NCBI GenBank assembly: GCA_963753285.1
Contig: CAVWBT010000001.1
Span: 248,001-312,000, forward strand
Length of the DNA: 64,000 nucleotides
Source of the DNA: JAHEDH01 sp963753285
GTDB lineage: Bacteria; Actinomycetota; Acidimicrobiia; Spongiisociales; ZC4RG35
Direction of reading: 5' to 3'
In this document: in pieces, positions 52,193 to 61,481 of the stretch
Layout of the letters: the number at the start of each line of letters is the position of its first letter
How positions within the stretch are numbered: position 1 is the stretch's first letter
Program-made: the position numbers and the translations under genes
Notes under the pieces: model-generated
Database searches by the model: none
The model's input: only the letters and a program-made list of their open reading frames with translations
Told to the model about the DNA's origin: nothing

Positions 52193-53442
52193 GAATGCTC
52201 GAGGTGGGGGGCGATCGCGTAGTCCATCAGCATCGGGCCATCGGCCGGGAAGGCGATGTGACTGACGCCGGTGTTGGGCGAGACGGCCAGATTCGACTGG
52301 ATGTCGACCGTGCTGCCCAGGACGTGAGCGACTGCGGCCTTGATCGCTGCGCCGTGGGACACGATGGCAGTTCGCTGCCCGGGAACGACCTGCACCTCTC
52401 CGATGAAGCCCGCCAGACGCGCCGTGAGGGCAGCGAACGTCTCACCGGTCCGGCCCCGCGGCAGGTCTTCTCCGTCGCGGTAGATACGGCGCAGCATCTC
52501 GGTGTCCTCCGGAGACATCTCCGACGTGAGAACGCCCTCCCACTCACCGAACGACTGCTCTTTCAGCCGATCGTCGAAATCGAGGCCTCCACCCGACGCC
52601 AGTGCCGTCGCCGTCTCCCTGGCGCGCAGGATCGGCGACGAAACCACCCGATCGACCGACCCGTACCAGGCGGCGAGGAGGGCCGCCTGTTCGTAGCCGT
52701 CGGGATGGAGCCCCCAACAGTGCTGCCCCTGGATTCTGCCGGTCTGATTGGCTTCGGTGACCCCGTGGCGGATGAAAGCGGCGATGGGAACACCGTCGGA
52801 GAGGAATCGTCCGGCAGCGCCGACGTCGTGCCCGAGGTGGGCGGCGTCGTTGAATCGGCTGAGACGCGGACGCCCACCGGAGCGTCCTGCGTCGCCGGCG
52901 AGCACCGTCATCGCCGTGTTGGTGGTGATGGGAAACGTGCGGCGACCTGGGAGCCTGCCGAAGAACCGGCCAACGATGGCGTCGATCACACCGCCATGCG
53001 TGAACACCACGGCATGGCCCTCGCCGCCCAACTCGTCGACGAGTCTGTCGAAAGCCTCGACGACACGATCCTCGAACTCCGCGATGGTCTCGCCCGTCTC
53101 GCCGAAGCTCACGGCCTCACCGCGACGGATCGCCTCGAGCAGATCGGGATGTCGCTCGGCCACCTCTGCAAAGGTCCGGCCCTCCCATGCGCCGAGGTCC
53201 ATCTCCCGCCAGGACTTCTCGAGGCGTTCGGGGGTTCGGCCGGCGAGGCCCGCCGTCTCCTGCGTTCGCGACAGGTCCGAAGAGATGACGATGTCGAAGT
53301 CCTGGCGTTCCAGACGCGGTGCGAGCAAGCGCGCCTGATTACGGCCTTCGCCGGCCAGCACTGCATCGCCCTGTCCCTGCCAGATGCCGGCGGCATTGGC
53401 CTCGGATTGCGCGTGGCGAACGAGGGTGATGGAGAACGTCAC
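52189..53442 (-). CDS. Tandem histidine-phosphatase (phosphoglycerate mutase-like) protein
   Basis: A 417-residue protein made of two phosphoglycerate-mutase-like histidine phosphatase domains. Domain 1 opens LVRHAQSEANAAGIWQGQGD (RH at 9-10) and has SSDLSRTQETAGL and FTHGGVIDAI. Domain 2 opens FIRHGVTEANQTGRIQGQ (around residue 245) and has SSPILRARETATAL and SHGAAIKAAVAHVL. Both keep the catalytic RH, Arg and second His, so two active sites are possible. Related one-domain enzymes are usually about 200 aa. GTG 53442 is 7 bp after GATACT. Confidence 0.85.
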   Translation of the reverse strand: MTFSITLVRHAQSEANAAGIWQGQGDAVLAGEGRNQARLLAPRLERQDFDIVISSDLSRTQETAGLAGRTPERLEKSWREMDLGAWEGRTFAEVAERHPDLLEAIRRGEAVSFGETGETIAEFEDRVVEAFDRLVDELGGEGHAVVFTHGGVIDAIVGRFFGRLPGRRTFPITTNTAMTVLAGDAGRSGGRPRLSRFNDAAHLGHDVGAAGRFLSDGVPIAAFIRHGVTEANQTGRIQGQHCWGLHPDGYEQAALLAAWYGSVDRVVSSPILRARETATALASGGGLDFDDRLKEQSFGEWEGVLTSEMSPEDTEMLRRIYRDGEDLPRGRTGETFAALTARLAGFIGEVQVVPGQRTAIVSHGAAIKAAVAHVLGSTVDIQSNLAVSPNTGVSHIAFPADGPMLMDYAIAPHLEHS

Positions 53443-53449
53443 AGCGGGG

Positions 53450-53455
53450 AGTATC
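53450..53455 (-). promoter_or_regulatory. -10 box for leaderless tandem-phosphatase gene
   Basis: On the minus strand GATACT (53455-53450) is followed by 7 bp and the GTG start at 53442, with no ribosome site. No clear -35. Confidence 0.4.
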
Positions 53456-53480
53456 GCGCGCGATGATCCGTATACACGAA

Positions 53481-53509
53481 CGGGGTGCGACCGACGTGGC
53501 CGCACCCCG
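53481..53509 (-). terminator. Terminator hairpin after hppA
   Basis: A 9-bp stem CGGGGTGCG (53481-53489) pairs with CGCACCCCG (53501-53509) across an 11-nt loop, 15 bp beyond the hppA stop codon. It separates hppA from the phosphatase promoter. Confidence 0.6.
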
Positions 53510-53524
53510 CTCGGTCTCGATCGC

Positions 53525-55588
53525 TCAGATGAACGCCGAGGCGAAGATGAGCGACACGATCGTCATCACCTTGATCACGATGTTCATCGCCGGTCCCGAC
53601 GTGTCCTTGAAGGGATCGCCGACGGTGTCGCCGATCACGGCTGCCTTGTGCTGATCCGAGCCCTTTCCGCCGTATGCGCCCGCCTCGATGAACTTCTTGG
53701 CGTTGTCCCACATGCCGCCCGAGTTCGACATGAAGATCGCCAGCAGGAAGCCGGTCACCAGCGCGCCGGCGAGGAACCCGCCGAGCATCTCGACGTCGTA
53801 GAAGCCGATGATGAGCGGCAGTGCAACGGCGAGCGAACCGGGGATCAGCATCTCGCGGAGCGCTGCGGCCGTCGCGATGTCGACACACTTGGCGTACTCG
53901 GCACGGACTCCCTCGAGCCCTTCCTTCAGCCCTGGGATGTCGCGGAACTGCCGGCGTACCTCTTCGATCATCTTGAACGCCGAACGGCCAACGGCGTTCA
54001 TGGTCATCGCGGCGAACAGGAACGGGAACGCCCCTCCGAGGAAGAGACCGATGGTGGTCGTCGCCTTCGTCAGGTCGATCGTCTCGAGTTGGACGGCCCT
54101 GGTGAAGGTCGAGAAGAGGGCCAACGCCGTCACGGCGGCCGAGGCGATCGCGAATCCCTTCGCAACGGCCGCGGTCGTGTTCCCGAGAGAGTCCAACGCG
54201 TCGGTTGCTTCACGTACCTCGGGGTCGAGGTGTGCCATCTCTGCGATGCCACCGGCGTTGTCGGCAATGGGGCCGTAGGCGTCGACGGAGATCGTGATAC
54301 CGAGCGTCGCCAGCACGCCGATCGCCGCAACGGCGACGCCGTAGATGCCGCCACCGTCGATGTCGCCGAAGGCGAACTCCCCGCCCCAGAACGCCACGCC
54401 GATCCCGACCGCCACAACGGCAACAGAGAAGGCGGCCGAGCGCATGCCTTCGGCGATGCCGGCGATGATCACAGTTGCCGGACCGGTTTCCGCCTGTCGC
54501 GACACCTCTTTGACCGTCTTGAACTCGTCACTCGTGAACCACTCCGAGATCTTCCCGACGAAATAGCCCACGACGAGGCCGCCGACCACCGAGATCCACA
54601 GACCGATCGGGTTGTCGAGGCCGGCGTCGCCGAACACCCAGTACACGAGCCCGAGCACTGCGGCTGCGGTCGTGATGAGAGCGAAGTTCGTGCCGCGGTG
54701 CAGTGCTGCCGCGAGGTGGTCGGCGTCCTTTGCCTTCACGAGGAAGGATCCGATGATCGATGCGAACATGCCGATCGCCCCGACGGCCAGCGGGAACATG
54801 ATCGCCGCGACCTGGAGCTCTGCCTGTCCGGCGAAGACGATCGCCGCGAACGCAATCGGAGCGACCAGTGAACCGACGTACGATTCGAACAGGTCGGCGC
54901 CCATGCCGGCCACATCGCCGACGTTGTCGCCCACGTTGTCGGCGATCACGGCCGGATTCCGAGGATCGTCCTCGGGGATCCCTGCCTCCACCTTGCCGAC
55001 GAGGTCGGCGCCGACGTCGGCTGCCTTGGTGAAGATGCCGCCGCCGACACGTGCGAACAGGGCGATCGACGAGCCTCCGAGACCGATTGCCGTGACGATG
55101 TCGGCCCAGGCGTCGAGTTCGAGCACGTTGCGGAAGAGGATGTATCCCAGCACGACTCCGAGAAGCCCGAGACCGGCCACCGTGAACCCCATGACGGCGC
55201 CACCGCGGAACGCGATCGGTAGTGCGGCCGGGATGCCGCCGGTGCGTGCCGCTTCCGTCGTGCGAGCGTTGGCTGCGGTGGCGATTCGCATTCCGACGAA
55301 TCCGGCCAGAGCCGACAGCCCTGCTCCGAGGATGTAGGCGATTGCCCCCCATGGGCGGCCCCAATCGAGGAAGGCGAAGATCAGCACCGACAGGACGGCC
55401 ACGAAAGCGGCCACCCAGGTGTACTCGCGCCGGATGAAGGCCATGGCGCCCTCTCGGATGGCACCGGCCAACTCGACCATGCGCTCGTTGCCCTGCGACG
55501 TCGCCAGCACCGCACGTGTGTAATACACCGCGAGCACGAGCGCCGCCACACCGGCCACCAGCGCGACTGACAGAACGGTATTCGTCAT
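53525..55588 (-). CDS. hppA: Membrane-bound ion-pumping pyrophosphatase
   Basis: This integral membrane enzyme couples pyrophosphate hydrolysis to H+ (or Na+) transport. The 687-residue protein has about 16 helices. Core motifs are GGGIFTKAADVGADLVGKVE, EDDPRNPAVIADNVGDNVGD, YGPIADNAGGIAEM and the C-terminal NSGGMWDNAKKFIE, GSDQHKAAVIGDTVGDPFKD. At the position that separates potassium types it reads GNTTAAVAKGFAI, with Ala as in the K+-dependent class; this is an inference. GGGAGAGA precedes ATG 55588. Confidence 0.95.
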   Translation of the reverse strand: MTNTVLSVALVAGVAALVLAVYYTRAVLATSQGNERMVELAGAIREGAMAFIRREYTWVAAFVAVLSVLIFAFLDWGRPWGAIAYILGAGLSALAGFVGMRIATAANARTTEAARTGGIPAALPIAFRGGAVMGFTVAGLGLLGVVLGYILFRNVLELDAWADIVTAIGLGGSSIALFARVGGGIFTKAADVGADLVGKVEAGIPEDDPRNPAVIADNVGDNVGDVAGMGADLFESYVGSLVAPIAFAAIVFAGQAELQVAAIMFPLAVGAIGMFASIIGSFLVKAKDADHLAAALHRGTNFALITTAAAVLGLVYWVFGDAGLDNPIGLWISVVGGLVVGYFVGKISEWFTSDEFKTVKEVSRQAETGPATVIIAGIAEGMRSAAFSVAVVAVGIGVAFWGGEFAFGDIDGGGIYGVAVAAIGVLATLGITISVDAYGPIADNAGGIAEMAHLDPEVREATDALDSLGNTTAAVAKGFAIASAAVTALALFSTFTRAVQLETIDLTKATTTIGLFLGGAFPFLFAAMTMNAVGRSAFKMIEEVRRQFRDIPGLKEGLEGVRAEYAKCVDIATAAALREMLIPGSLAVALPLIIGFYDVEMLGGFLAGALVTGFLLAIFMSNSGGMWDNAKKFIEAGAYGGKGSDQHKAAVIGDTVGDPFKDTSGPAMNIVIKVMTIVSLIFASAFI

Positions 55589-55717
55589 CGCTGTGTCTCT
55601 CCCAGGTGTGGAATTGCGGGCAAGAGTATGACACGAGTGCCCCCGAGCGTCACAAACGAGCGAGCCTGCGCCGCCCGCGTGCTCAGCGAACGCGGTCGAT
55701 GCGGGAGGTGATCGCGC

Positions 55718-56122
55718 TCACTCCCGATCCCGATGGATCCGAAGTTGCTCCGCCGCCCACGCCCTCGCGGCCGATGGATCCTCGAACACCGACGTCGGCC
55801 GCTCGGGCTTCTCTCTCACGAACAGATCGGCGAGGAACTGCGAGACGCGGGCGCTCGCCACGAGCGCGGTTGCGACCTCGACGCCACCTGCCGGATCGGT
55901 TGCGAACATGGTCCGCGAATTCTTGTCGGCGAAGCCCACACTGCGCAGATCGACGACTACCGAGACCGGCTTGCCCTTCGCCAGCATCCGGGTTGCGTCC
56001 AGCACGCCGGCCGCGGACTTGGAGTCGACGATCGCTCCGTCGTCGATGGTGTGGACGATCACACCGTCGTCGAAGAGTTGCATCAACCCGATCGGACTTC
56101 TCACCTCGACGATGTCGCCCAA
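55718..56122 (-). CDS. STAS/SpoIIAA-like DUF7793-type protein
   Basis: A protein of about 134 residues that resembles the DUF7793 group, a STAS/SpoIIAA-like fold. Seen features are LFDDGVIVHTIDDGAIVDSK, GKPVSVVVDLRSVGFADKNS, ALVASARVSQFLADLFVREK and the closing RPTSVFEDPSAARAWAAEQL. The function is unknown. The start is uncertain: TTG 56122 has a GGGAGAGCGGAG site; GTG 56104 lacks one. A longer reading frame runs upstream into the next gene. The 129-bp gap to hppA holds nothing clear. Confidence 0.65.
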   Translation of the reverse strand: MGDIVEVRSPIGLMQLFDDGVIVHTIDDGAIVDSKSAAGVLDATRMLAKGKPVSVVVDLRSVGFADKNSRTMFATDPAGGVEVATALVASARVSQFLADLFVREKPERPTSVFEDPSAARAWAAEQLRIHRDRE

Positions 56123-56199
56123 TGCTCCGCTCTCCCTGTGGCCGGGAATCCCGATGAAAGACCCTTTGTCTGCAGGATCAGAATAGGCAATCGCGGAGA

Positions 56200-56805
56200 T
56201 CAGAACAGATAATCGCGTCGCGAGTTGGACGTCCGATGTTGCACGACGGCCACAACGGCGACGAAGACCACCACGCCGAACCCGATCAACCACCAGTTCA
56301 CCCGAATCCATGCCATGGCTCGATCGAGCGACGCCAGGTCGACGGAAACCGGCTCACCGACGATCGCGGCCAGGGCACCGGCTTCGAGATCCGACAGCTC
56401 TACCGACGACGGGACCCCGAACACCGGTCCACCCGACTCGCTCCTCGGGCCGACCAGGAGATACCAGGATTCACCGAGACCGGTGGCGGGAGTCTCTGCG
56501 CACTCGGATCCGGTCGGCACGACCATCCACCGATCGGCCACGACACCTCCCCAGATCCGCTTGGTGGCACCCACCGATGAACCGCTCCCCACCAGGCTCT
56601 CGGCGATGATCTCGTATTCGACCACGCCGAGCACGTCGGACGCCGAGGCCCCGGTGATCAAGTCGACCGTGGTCGGGGCCGGACAGGACTGTGCGAGTTG
56701 AACCGAGGCTGCCGTCGAGAGTGCGGCGGCCGCCGCCACCGTAGCCAGCGCCATGAGGCGCCGGAGGCCGGTCGCCCGGCTGCGGGGTCGATCACCTGCG
56801 GGCAC
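56200..56805 (-). CDS. Secreted/membrane-anchored protein, unknown function
   Basis: A protein of about 201 residues that I do not recognise. It has a basic N-terminus with a signal helix (RRLMALATVAAAAALSTAAS), a soluble extracytoplasmic part with two Cys and conserved-looking GESWYLLVGPRSESGGPVFG, and a C-terminal membrane helix (NWWLIGFGVVVFVAVVAVVQ) with a short basic tail. The soluble part reads like an adhesion or sensor domain. GTG 56805 overlaps the polX stop by 14 nt; ATG 56754 is an alternative start. Confidence 0.55.
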   Translation of the reverse strand: MPAGDRPRSRATGLRRLMALATVAAAAALSTAASVQLAQSCPAPTTVDLITGASASDVLGVVEYEIIAESLVGSGSSVGATKRIWGGVVADRWMVVPTGSECAETPATGLGESWYLLVGPRSESGGPVFGVPSSVELSDLEAGALAAIVGEPVSVDLASLDRAMAWIRVNWWLIGFGVVVFVAVVAVVQHRTSNSRRDYLF

Positions 56806-58525
56806 GGGACCAATCGAGGAAGTCGTCGAACGGCATCGTGTTCGCCACGTCACCGGCGGTTGCCCACCCACGCTGCGCCTGTCGGACACCGTACTCCATG
56901 CGCACGAGCTCGGAGGTGTGATGAGAATCCGTCGATACCACCAGTCGAACACCCGCCCTCACCGCCTTCCGGATGACATCGGAGGCGGCATCGAGCCGCT
57001 CGAGCGCCCCGTTCACCTCGAGGCCGACATCGGCGATCCGGAGTGCCTCGATCACCGAGTCGACATCGAACTCGATGCCCGGCCTTCTGCCGATGTATCG
57101 ACCGGAGATGTGGCCGATGGCGTTGACGGTCGGGTCGGAGATCGCCTTGATGAGACGGACCGTTTGGTCTTCAGCGGACAGATCGAAGTGGGAGTGGACC
57201 GATGCGACGTTCCACTCGAACTCGCGTCGGAAGCCCTCGTCGTAGTCGAGCGAACCGTCCGGCCCGATGTTCAGCTCACAGCCGAACAGGATCCTGATCT
57301 CGGGGTGGTCCTCCTGGATCACTCTCAAGTGGTCACGATGCTCCAGCATCTCTGCGGCCGTCGATCCGTTGATCGACAGGTCGACGCCATGGTCGGTGAC
57401 GGCGACGTACTCGTGCCCGAAGGCGATTGCGGCCGCGATCATGTCCTCCGGCGACGACATGCCGTCCCCCGACCGGTCGGTGTGGTAATGCACGTCGCCA
57501 CGGATGTCGGCGAGGGTCACGAACTCGGGGAGCTCCCCGGCCGCCGCCTTCTCGACCTCTCCAGTGTTCTCCCGGACGGTCGGCGGCACGAATTGCATGT
57601 CCAGGGCGTGGTAGATCTCGGCCTCGGTCTCGCGGGCGATGACGGCGTCCGTCTCGGTGTCGAAGAGGCCGTACTCGTTCAGCAGCCAGCCTCGGTCGAT
57701 GGCACGCTGCCGGAGGGCGATGTTGTGGGCCTTCGAGCCCGTGAAGTACATCGTCGCCGCCCCGAACTCCTCGGGAGCGACCACCCTGACGTCGATCTGG
57801 AGGCCCTCGCGCGTCAGGATCGACGTCTTCGTCTCGCCATGGGAGATCACCTCGGCGGCGAGCTGGTGCTCGGCGATGAAGTCCATGACCGGCTGCGGCC
57901 GGGTTCCGGCAACGGTGATGTCGATGTCGCCGATCGTCTCCGAATGCCGTCTCAGGCTTCCGCAGTACGCCACGTCGGACACGCCCTGCAGTTCTGCGAG
58001 CGCGTCGACCAACCGTTTGGCGATCGGCATCGCATCGGAGATCGGGGTTCGCTGATCCTTCCCATGGAGACCGAGTCGGTCGATCGCCTTGGCGATCTTC
58101 TCTTCGCTCGTCTTGCCGAGTCCTGGCAGCTCACGGAGCTTCTCCGCTGCGATGGCGGCCTGGAGCTGCTCGAGGTTCTCGATCCCGAGCTCGCGCCGCA
58201 TCAGCTTGAGCGTCTTCGGTCCGATCCCGGGGATCTTGGAGAGCCTGACGAAGTCGGGCGGATACGCCTCACGCAGGTTCTCGAGTTTGTCGATGGTCCC
58301 GGATGACACGAATTGGAGGATCTTGTCCGCCGTGGACTTGCCGATGCCTTTGATCGCGATCAGCTCCGATTTCGACAGCGCCGTGACATCCCGACCGGAG
58401 CCCTGGATTCCGGAGATGGCGTTCTCGTAGGCGCGCACCTTGAAGCTCTGCGGCGTCTCCTCCTCGAGCGTCGTCAGCTCGGCGAGTTCCTGGAGGGCGG
58501 CGACGACGTCACGGGTGGAGACCAT
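56792..58525 (-). CDS. polX: DNA polymerase/3'-5' exonuclease PolX
   Basis: Bacterial family X polymerase for gap filling in base excision repair. Residues 1-~320 are the polymerase: helix-hairpin-helix motifs LIAIKGIGKSTADKIL and LSKIPGIGPKTLKLMRRELG, then the catalytic YCGSLRRHSETIGDIDITVA with its Asp pair. Residues ~335-577 are a PHP domain with exonuclease metal ligands in RGDVHYHTDRSGDGMSSPED, VTDHG, ASVHSHFD, and VSTDSHHTSEL. ATG 58525 starts the family N-terminus; the length (577) is normal. Confidence 0.95.
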   Translation of the reverse strand: MVSTRDVVAALQELAELTTLEEETPQSFKVRAYENAISGIQGSGRDVTALSKSELIAIKGIGKSTADKILQFVSSGTIDKLENLREAYPPDFVRLSKIPGIGPKTLKLMRRELGIENLEQLQAAIAAEKLRELPGLGKTSEEKIAKAIDRLGLHGKDQRTPISDAMPIAKRLVDALAELQGVSDVAYCGSLRRHSETIGDIDITVAGTRPQPVMDFIAEHQLAAEVISHGETKTSILTREGLQIDVRVVAPEEFGAATMYFTGSKAHNIALRQRAIDRGWLLNEYGLFDTETDAVIARETEAEIYHALDMQFVPPTVRENTGEVEKAAAGELPEFVTLADIRGDVHYHTDRSGDGMSSPEDMIAAAIAFGHEYVAVTDHGVDLSINGSTAAEMLEHRDHLRVIQEDHPEIRILFGCELNIGPDGSLDYDEGFRREFEWNVASVHSHFDLSAEDQTVRLIKAISDPTVNAIGHISGRYIGRRPGIEFDVDSVIEALRIADVGLEVNGALERLDAASDVIRKAVRAGVRLVVSTDSHHTSELVRMEYGVRQAQRGWATAGDVANTMPFDDFLDWSRARR

Positions 58526-58624
58526 GGAGCTCAAGATAGATGGCGCGCACACCGGGCGGAGACAGCCATCGATGCATTGCCGCAGGTCCGATAAGGCTGT
58601 CTCATCGGTAGTCTCGACAGCACT

Positions 58625-60688
58625 GTGAGCACCCGTCAGTCGAACAAGGACTCCGAGAAGAAGCCGAGCTGGCGCGTCGAAGGCATGCCTGACAAAGACA
58701 AGGCCCCGGACGACGACCAGCCGCCGAAGCTGTTCCCGACCCCGCCGGGCGGGCGCTGGTTCTGGATCGCGCTCGTCGGCCTGTTGATCTTCAACATCAC
58801 GATCTCCAACGCGTTCTTCAGCCCCGAGGAGCCGACCCGGATCTCGTATACGATCTTCATCGATCAGGTCGAAGCAGGGAATGTCGAGTCGGTGACCTCC
58901 ACCGACCAGACCATCCAGGGCCAGTTCGTCGAGCCATTGGCGCCCGAGGACCTCGGGATCGAACCCCAACCGTCATCTGGGCTCTTCGGCCCGACGGCGC
59001 CCGCGGACACGACGTTCTTCGAAACCGAGCGGCCGTCCTTCGCCGAGGACGACCTGTTGACCATTCTCACCCAGAACGGCGTCGACGTGAATGCCGAAGA
59101 CCCGAACGCGCCCCCTCCGCTGTGGGTCCAGCTGCTGACCGGATTCGGCCCCACCCTGTTGATCATCTGGATCTTCTTCTATCTGATTCGCCGGGCAGGT
59201 AGCGCCTTCGGGGGGTTCGGCGGCGGCTTGGGTCGGAGCAAGGCGAAGCGGTACGAGGCGAGCGAGCACCGGACGACGTTCGAGGACGTCGCCGGTATCG
59301 AGGATGCCGAGGAGGAGCTCGTCGAGATCGTGGACTTCCTCAAGAATCCCAAGAAGTACACCTCGCTCGGCGGTCGTATCCCCAAGGGTGTGCTGCTGAG
59401 CGGCCAGCCGGGCACCGGCAAGACGTTGCTGGCCCGCGCCGTCGCGGGCGAAGCCGACGTGCCGTTCTTCTCGATGTCGGCGTCGGAGTTCATCGAGATG
59501 GTGGTCGGCGTCGGCGCCAGCCGGGTTCGAGATCTGTTCACGCAGGCAAAGGAGGTCGCCCCGGCGATCATCTTCATCGACGAGCTGGACGCCATCGGTC
59601 GCGCTCGTGGCGGCGGGATGGCGATGGGCGGCCACGACGAGCGTGAGCAGACGCTGAACCAGATCCTCACCGAGATGGACGGGTTCACCGGCTCCGAGGG
59701 TGTGATCGTGATCGCCGCCACCAACCGGCCCGAGATCCTGGACTCTGCGCTGCTGCGTCCGGGTCGATTCGATCGACAGGTGCCTGTCAGCCCGCCCGAT
59801 CAGCGCGGCCGGCAGATGATCCTCGAGGTCCACACCCGTGAGGTCCCGCTCGGCGCAGACGTCGATCTCGGCGCCATCGCCTCGACGACGCCGGGCATGG
59901 TCGGCGCCGACCTTGCGAATCTCGTCAACGAGGCAGCCCTGATGGCCGCCCGCCGCAACCACACGAAGGTCATGCTGGGCGACTTCACCGACGCCTTGGA
60001 GAAGGTGGTGCTCGGAACCGAGCGCCGGATCATGATGAGCGAGGAGGAGAAGGAACGAACCGCCTACCACGAGTCCGGACACGCCCTCCTCGGCATGCTC
60101 CAGCCGGGCGCAGACCCGGTTCGCAAGATCTCGATCATCCCCCGCGGGCGGGCGCTCGGCGTGACGCTCCAGTCCCCGGATGCCGACAAGTACAGCTACA
60201 GCGAGGAGTACCTGATCGGCAAGATCGTCGGCATGCTCGGAGGCCGCGCCGCCGAGGAGGTCATCTACAAGGCGGTGTCCACCGGCGCCGAGAACGACAT
60301 GGTGCAGGCGACGAACTTGGCGCGGAACATGGTCGGACGCTGGGGCATGTCCGAGCGGATCGGCCCGGTGACCATCTTCGACGATCGGGCCACCGACGCC
60401 TTCGGGCGTCCCACCGTGTCCGAGTCCATGATGGAGATGGTGGACTCCGAGATCCGCCGGATCATCGACGAGGCCTACCAGAAGGCGCTCGGCCAGTTGG
60501 AGGCGAACCGGGACAAGCTCGAAGCGCTCACCCAGGCCCTGTTGGTCAAGGAGACTCTCGAAGAGTCGGATGCCTATGAGATCGCAGGCATCCCGCGCCC
60601 GATCAACCCAAACGACCCCGTGAAGGCCGAGGTCCTGGACGACTTCGACGAAGCCATGGAGCATCACGAAGACAGCCCTGTCGGTTGA
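58625..60688 (+). CDS. ftsH: ATP-dependent zinc metalloprotease FtsH, second copy
   Basis: A second FtsH of 687 residues. It has a longer basic/acidic N-terminal tail before helix 1 (WFWIALVGLLIFNITISNAF), an enlarged extracytoplasmic domain with FGPTAPADTTFFETERPSFA, then helix 2 (LLTGFGPTLLIIWIFFYLIR). Walker A is GQPGTGKT (260-267, Gln in place of Pro) and the zinc site is HESGH (482-486). It lacks the C-terminal tail of the copy at 10816-12729. Start is GTG. It faces away from polX; the 99-bp gap may hold a divergent promoter. Confidence 0.94.
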   Translation: MSTRQSNKDSEKKPSWRVEGMPDKDKAPDDDQPPKLFPTPPGGRWFWIALVGLLIFNITISNAFFSPEEPTRISYTIFIDQVEAGNVESVTSTDQTIQGQFVEPLAPEDLGIEPQPSSGLFGPTAPADTTFFETERPSFAEDDLLTILTQNGVDVNAEDPNAPPPLWVQLLTGFGPTLLIIWIFFYLIRRAGSAFGGFGGGLGRSKAKRYEASEHRTTFEDVAGIEDAEEELVEIVDFLKNPKKYTSLGGRIPKGVLLSGQPGTGKTLLARAVAGEADVPFFSMSASEFIEMVVGVGASRVRDLFTQAKEVAPAIIFIDELDAIGRARGGGMAMGGHDEREQTLNQILTEMDGFTGSEGVIVIAATNRPEILDSALLRPGRFDRQVPVSPPDQRGRQMILEVHTREVPLGADVDLGAIASTTPGMVGADLANLVNEAALMAARRNHTKVMLGDFTDALEKVVLGTERRIMMSEEEKERTAYHESGHALLGMLQPGADPVRKISIIPRGRALGVTLQSPDADKYSYSEEYLIGKIVGMLGGRAAEEVIYKAVSTGAENDMVQATNLARNMVGRWGMSERIGPVTIFDDRATDAFGRPTVSESMMEMVDSEIRRIIDEAYQKALGQLEANRDKLEALTQALLVKETLEESDAYEIAGIPRPINPNDPVKAEVLDDFDEAMEHHEDSPVG

Positions 60689-61430
60689 TGGCTCACCCCA
60701 TCGCGGTCTCGGGGTTCTCCTCGGATCCTTGGCGGTACGAACGGGGTCGGCCCGGGTATCCGCCAGACGCCGTGCGCTTCGTCCTCGACAACATCCCGAA
60801 CGGGCCTGAGGACCTGATCCTCGACGTCGGCGCAGGAACGGGCAAGCTGACCAGGGCGTTGACGGCGTCGGAGGCGACCGTCGTGGCAATCGACCCGGTC
60901 GAGCAGATGGCGCGGCTCGTGCCCGAGTTCGCCCCGGATGCCCACGTCGCACTCGGCTTCGCAGAGACCTCCCGGTGGCGGCGGGATCCGTCGCCGCGAT
61001 CACATCCGCACAGGCGTTCCACTGGTTCGACATCGGCCGCGCCTGGGCGGAGTTCGCCAGAGCCCTCCGCCCAGGCGGTGCGGTCGCAGTGGTGGCAAAC
61101 GCCCGCCTCCGCGGTGTCCACTGGGTCGATCGGGTCTGGGATGTGATGGACCGACTCGAGGAGACCGCTCCCTGGCGGGACCTATCTCGACCGGAAGCCT
61201 TCGCGCCGCACCCCCAGTTCTCAGGTGTCGAACGCGCTTCGTTCCGTCATCGTGTGGCTGTGGACGAGCAGGACGTGATCGCACGCACGATGTCGGTCAG
61301 CCATGTCGCAGTGCTGCCGGCATCGGAACGGACGGAGATCGCGCGGGAGATCTCCGCCATCGTCACCGAGGTCGACGGGCCACTGGAGATCACCTACCGC
61401 ACAGATGTCGTGATCCGACGACGCATCTGA
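60688..61430 (+). pseudogene. SAM-dependent methyltransferase, frameshifted
   Basis: A class I methyltransferase of the Methyltransf_11 type. The first frame (from ATG 60688, overlapping the ftsH stop as TGATG) gives YERGRPGYPPDAVRFVL and the SAM site LILDVGAGTGKLTRAL up to ALGFAE. The second half continues in another frame from about 60970: PVAAGSVAAITSAQAFHWFD, ALRPGGAVAVVANARL, and a coherent C-terminus to 61430. One missing base in GAGACCTCCCGG would join them. It would be about 247 residues if intact. It could be an assembly error. Confidence 0.7.
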
Positions 61431-61481
61431 TCGTTTCCACGGTCACGACGGCCGGACCGCTCGATCGAATACGCTGGGTCC

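Noticed and set aside
58973..61033. Long open frame (686 codons) on the minus strand opposite the second ftsH
   Set aside because: It is antisense to a well-supported gene and has no domain motifs.
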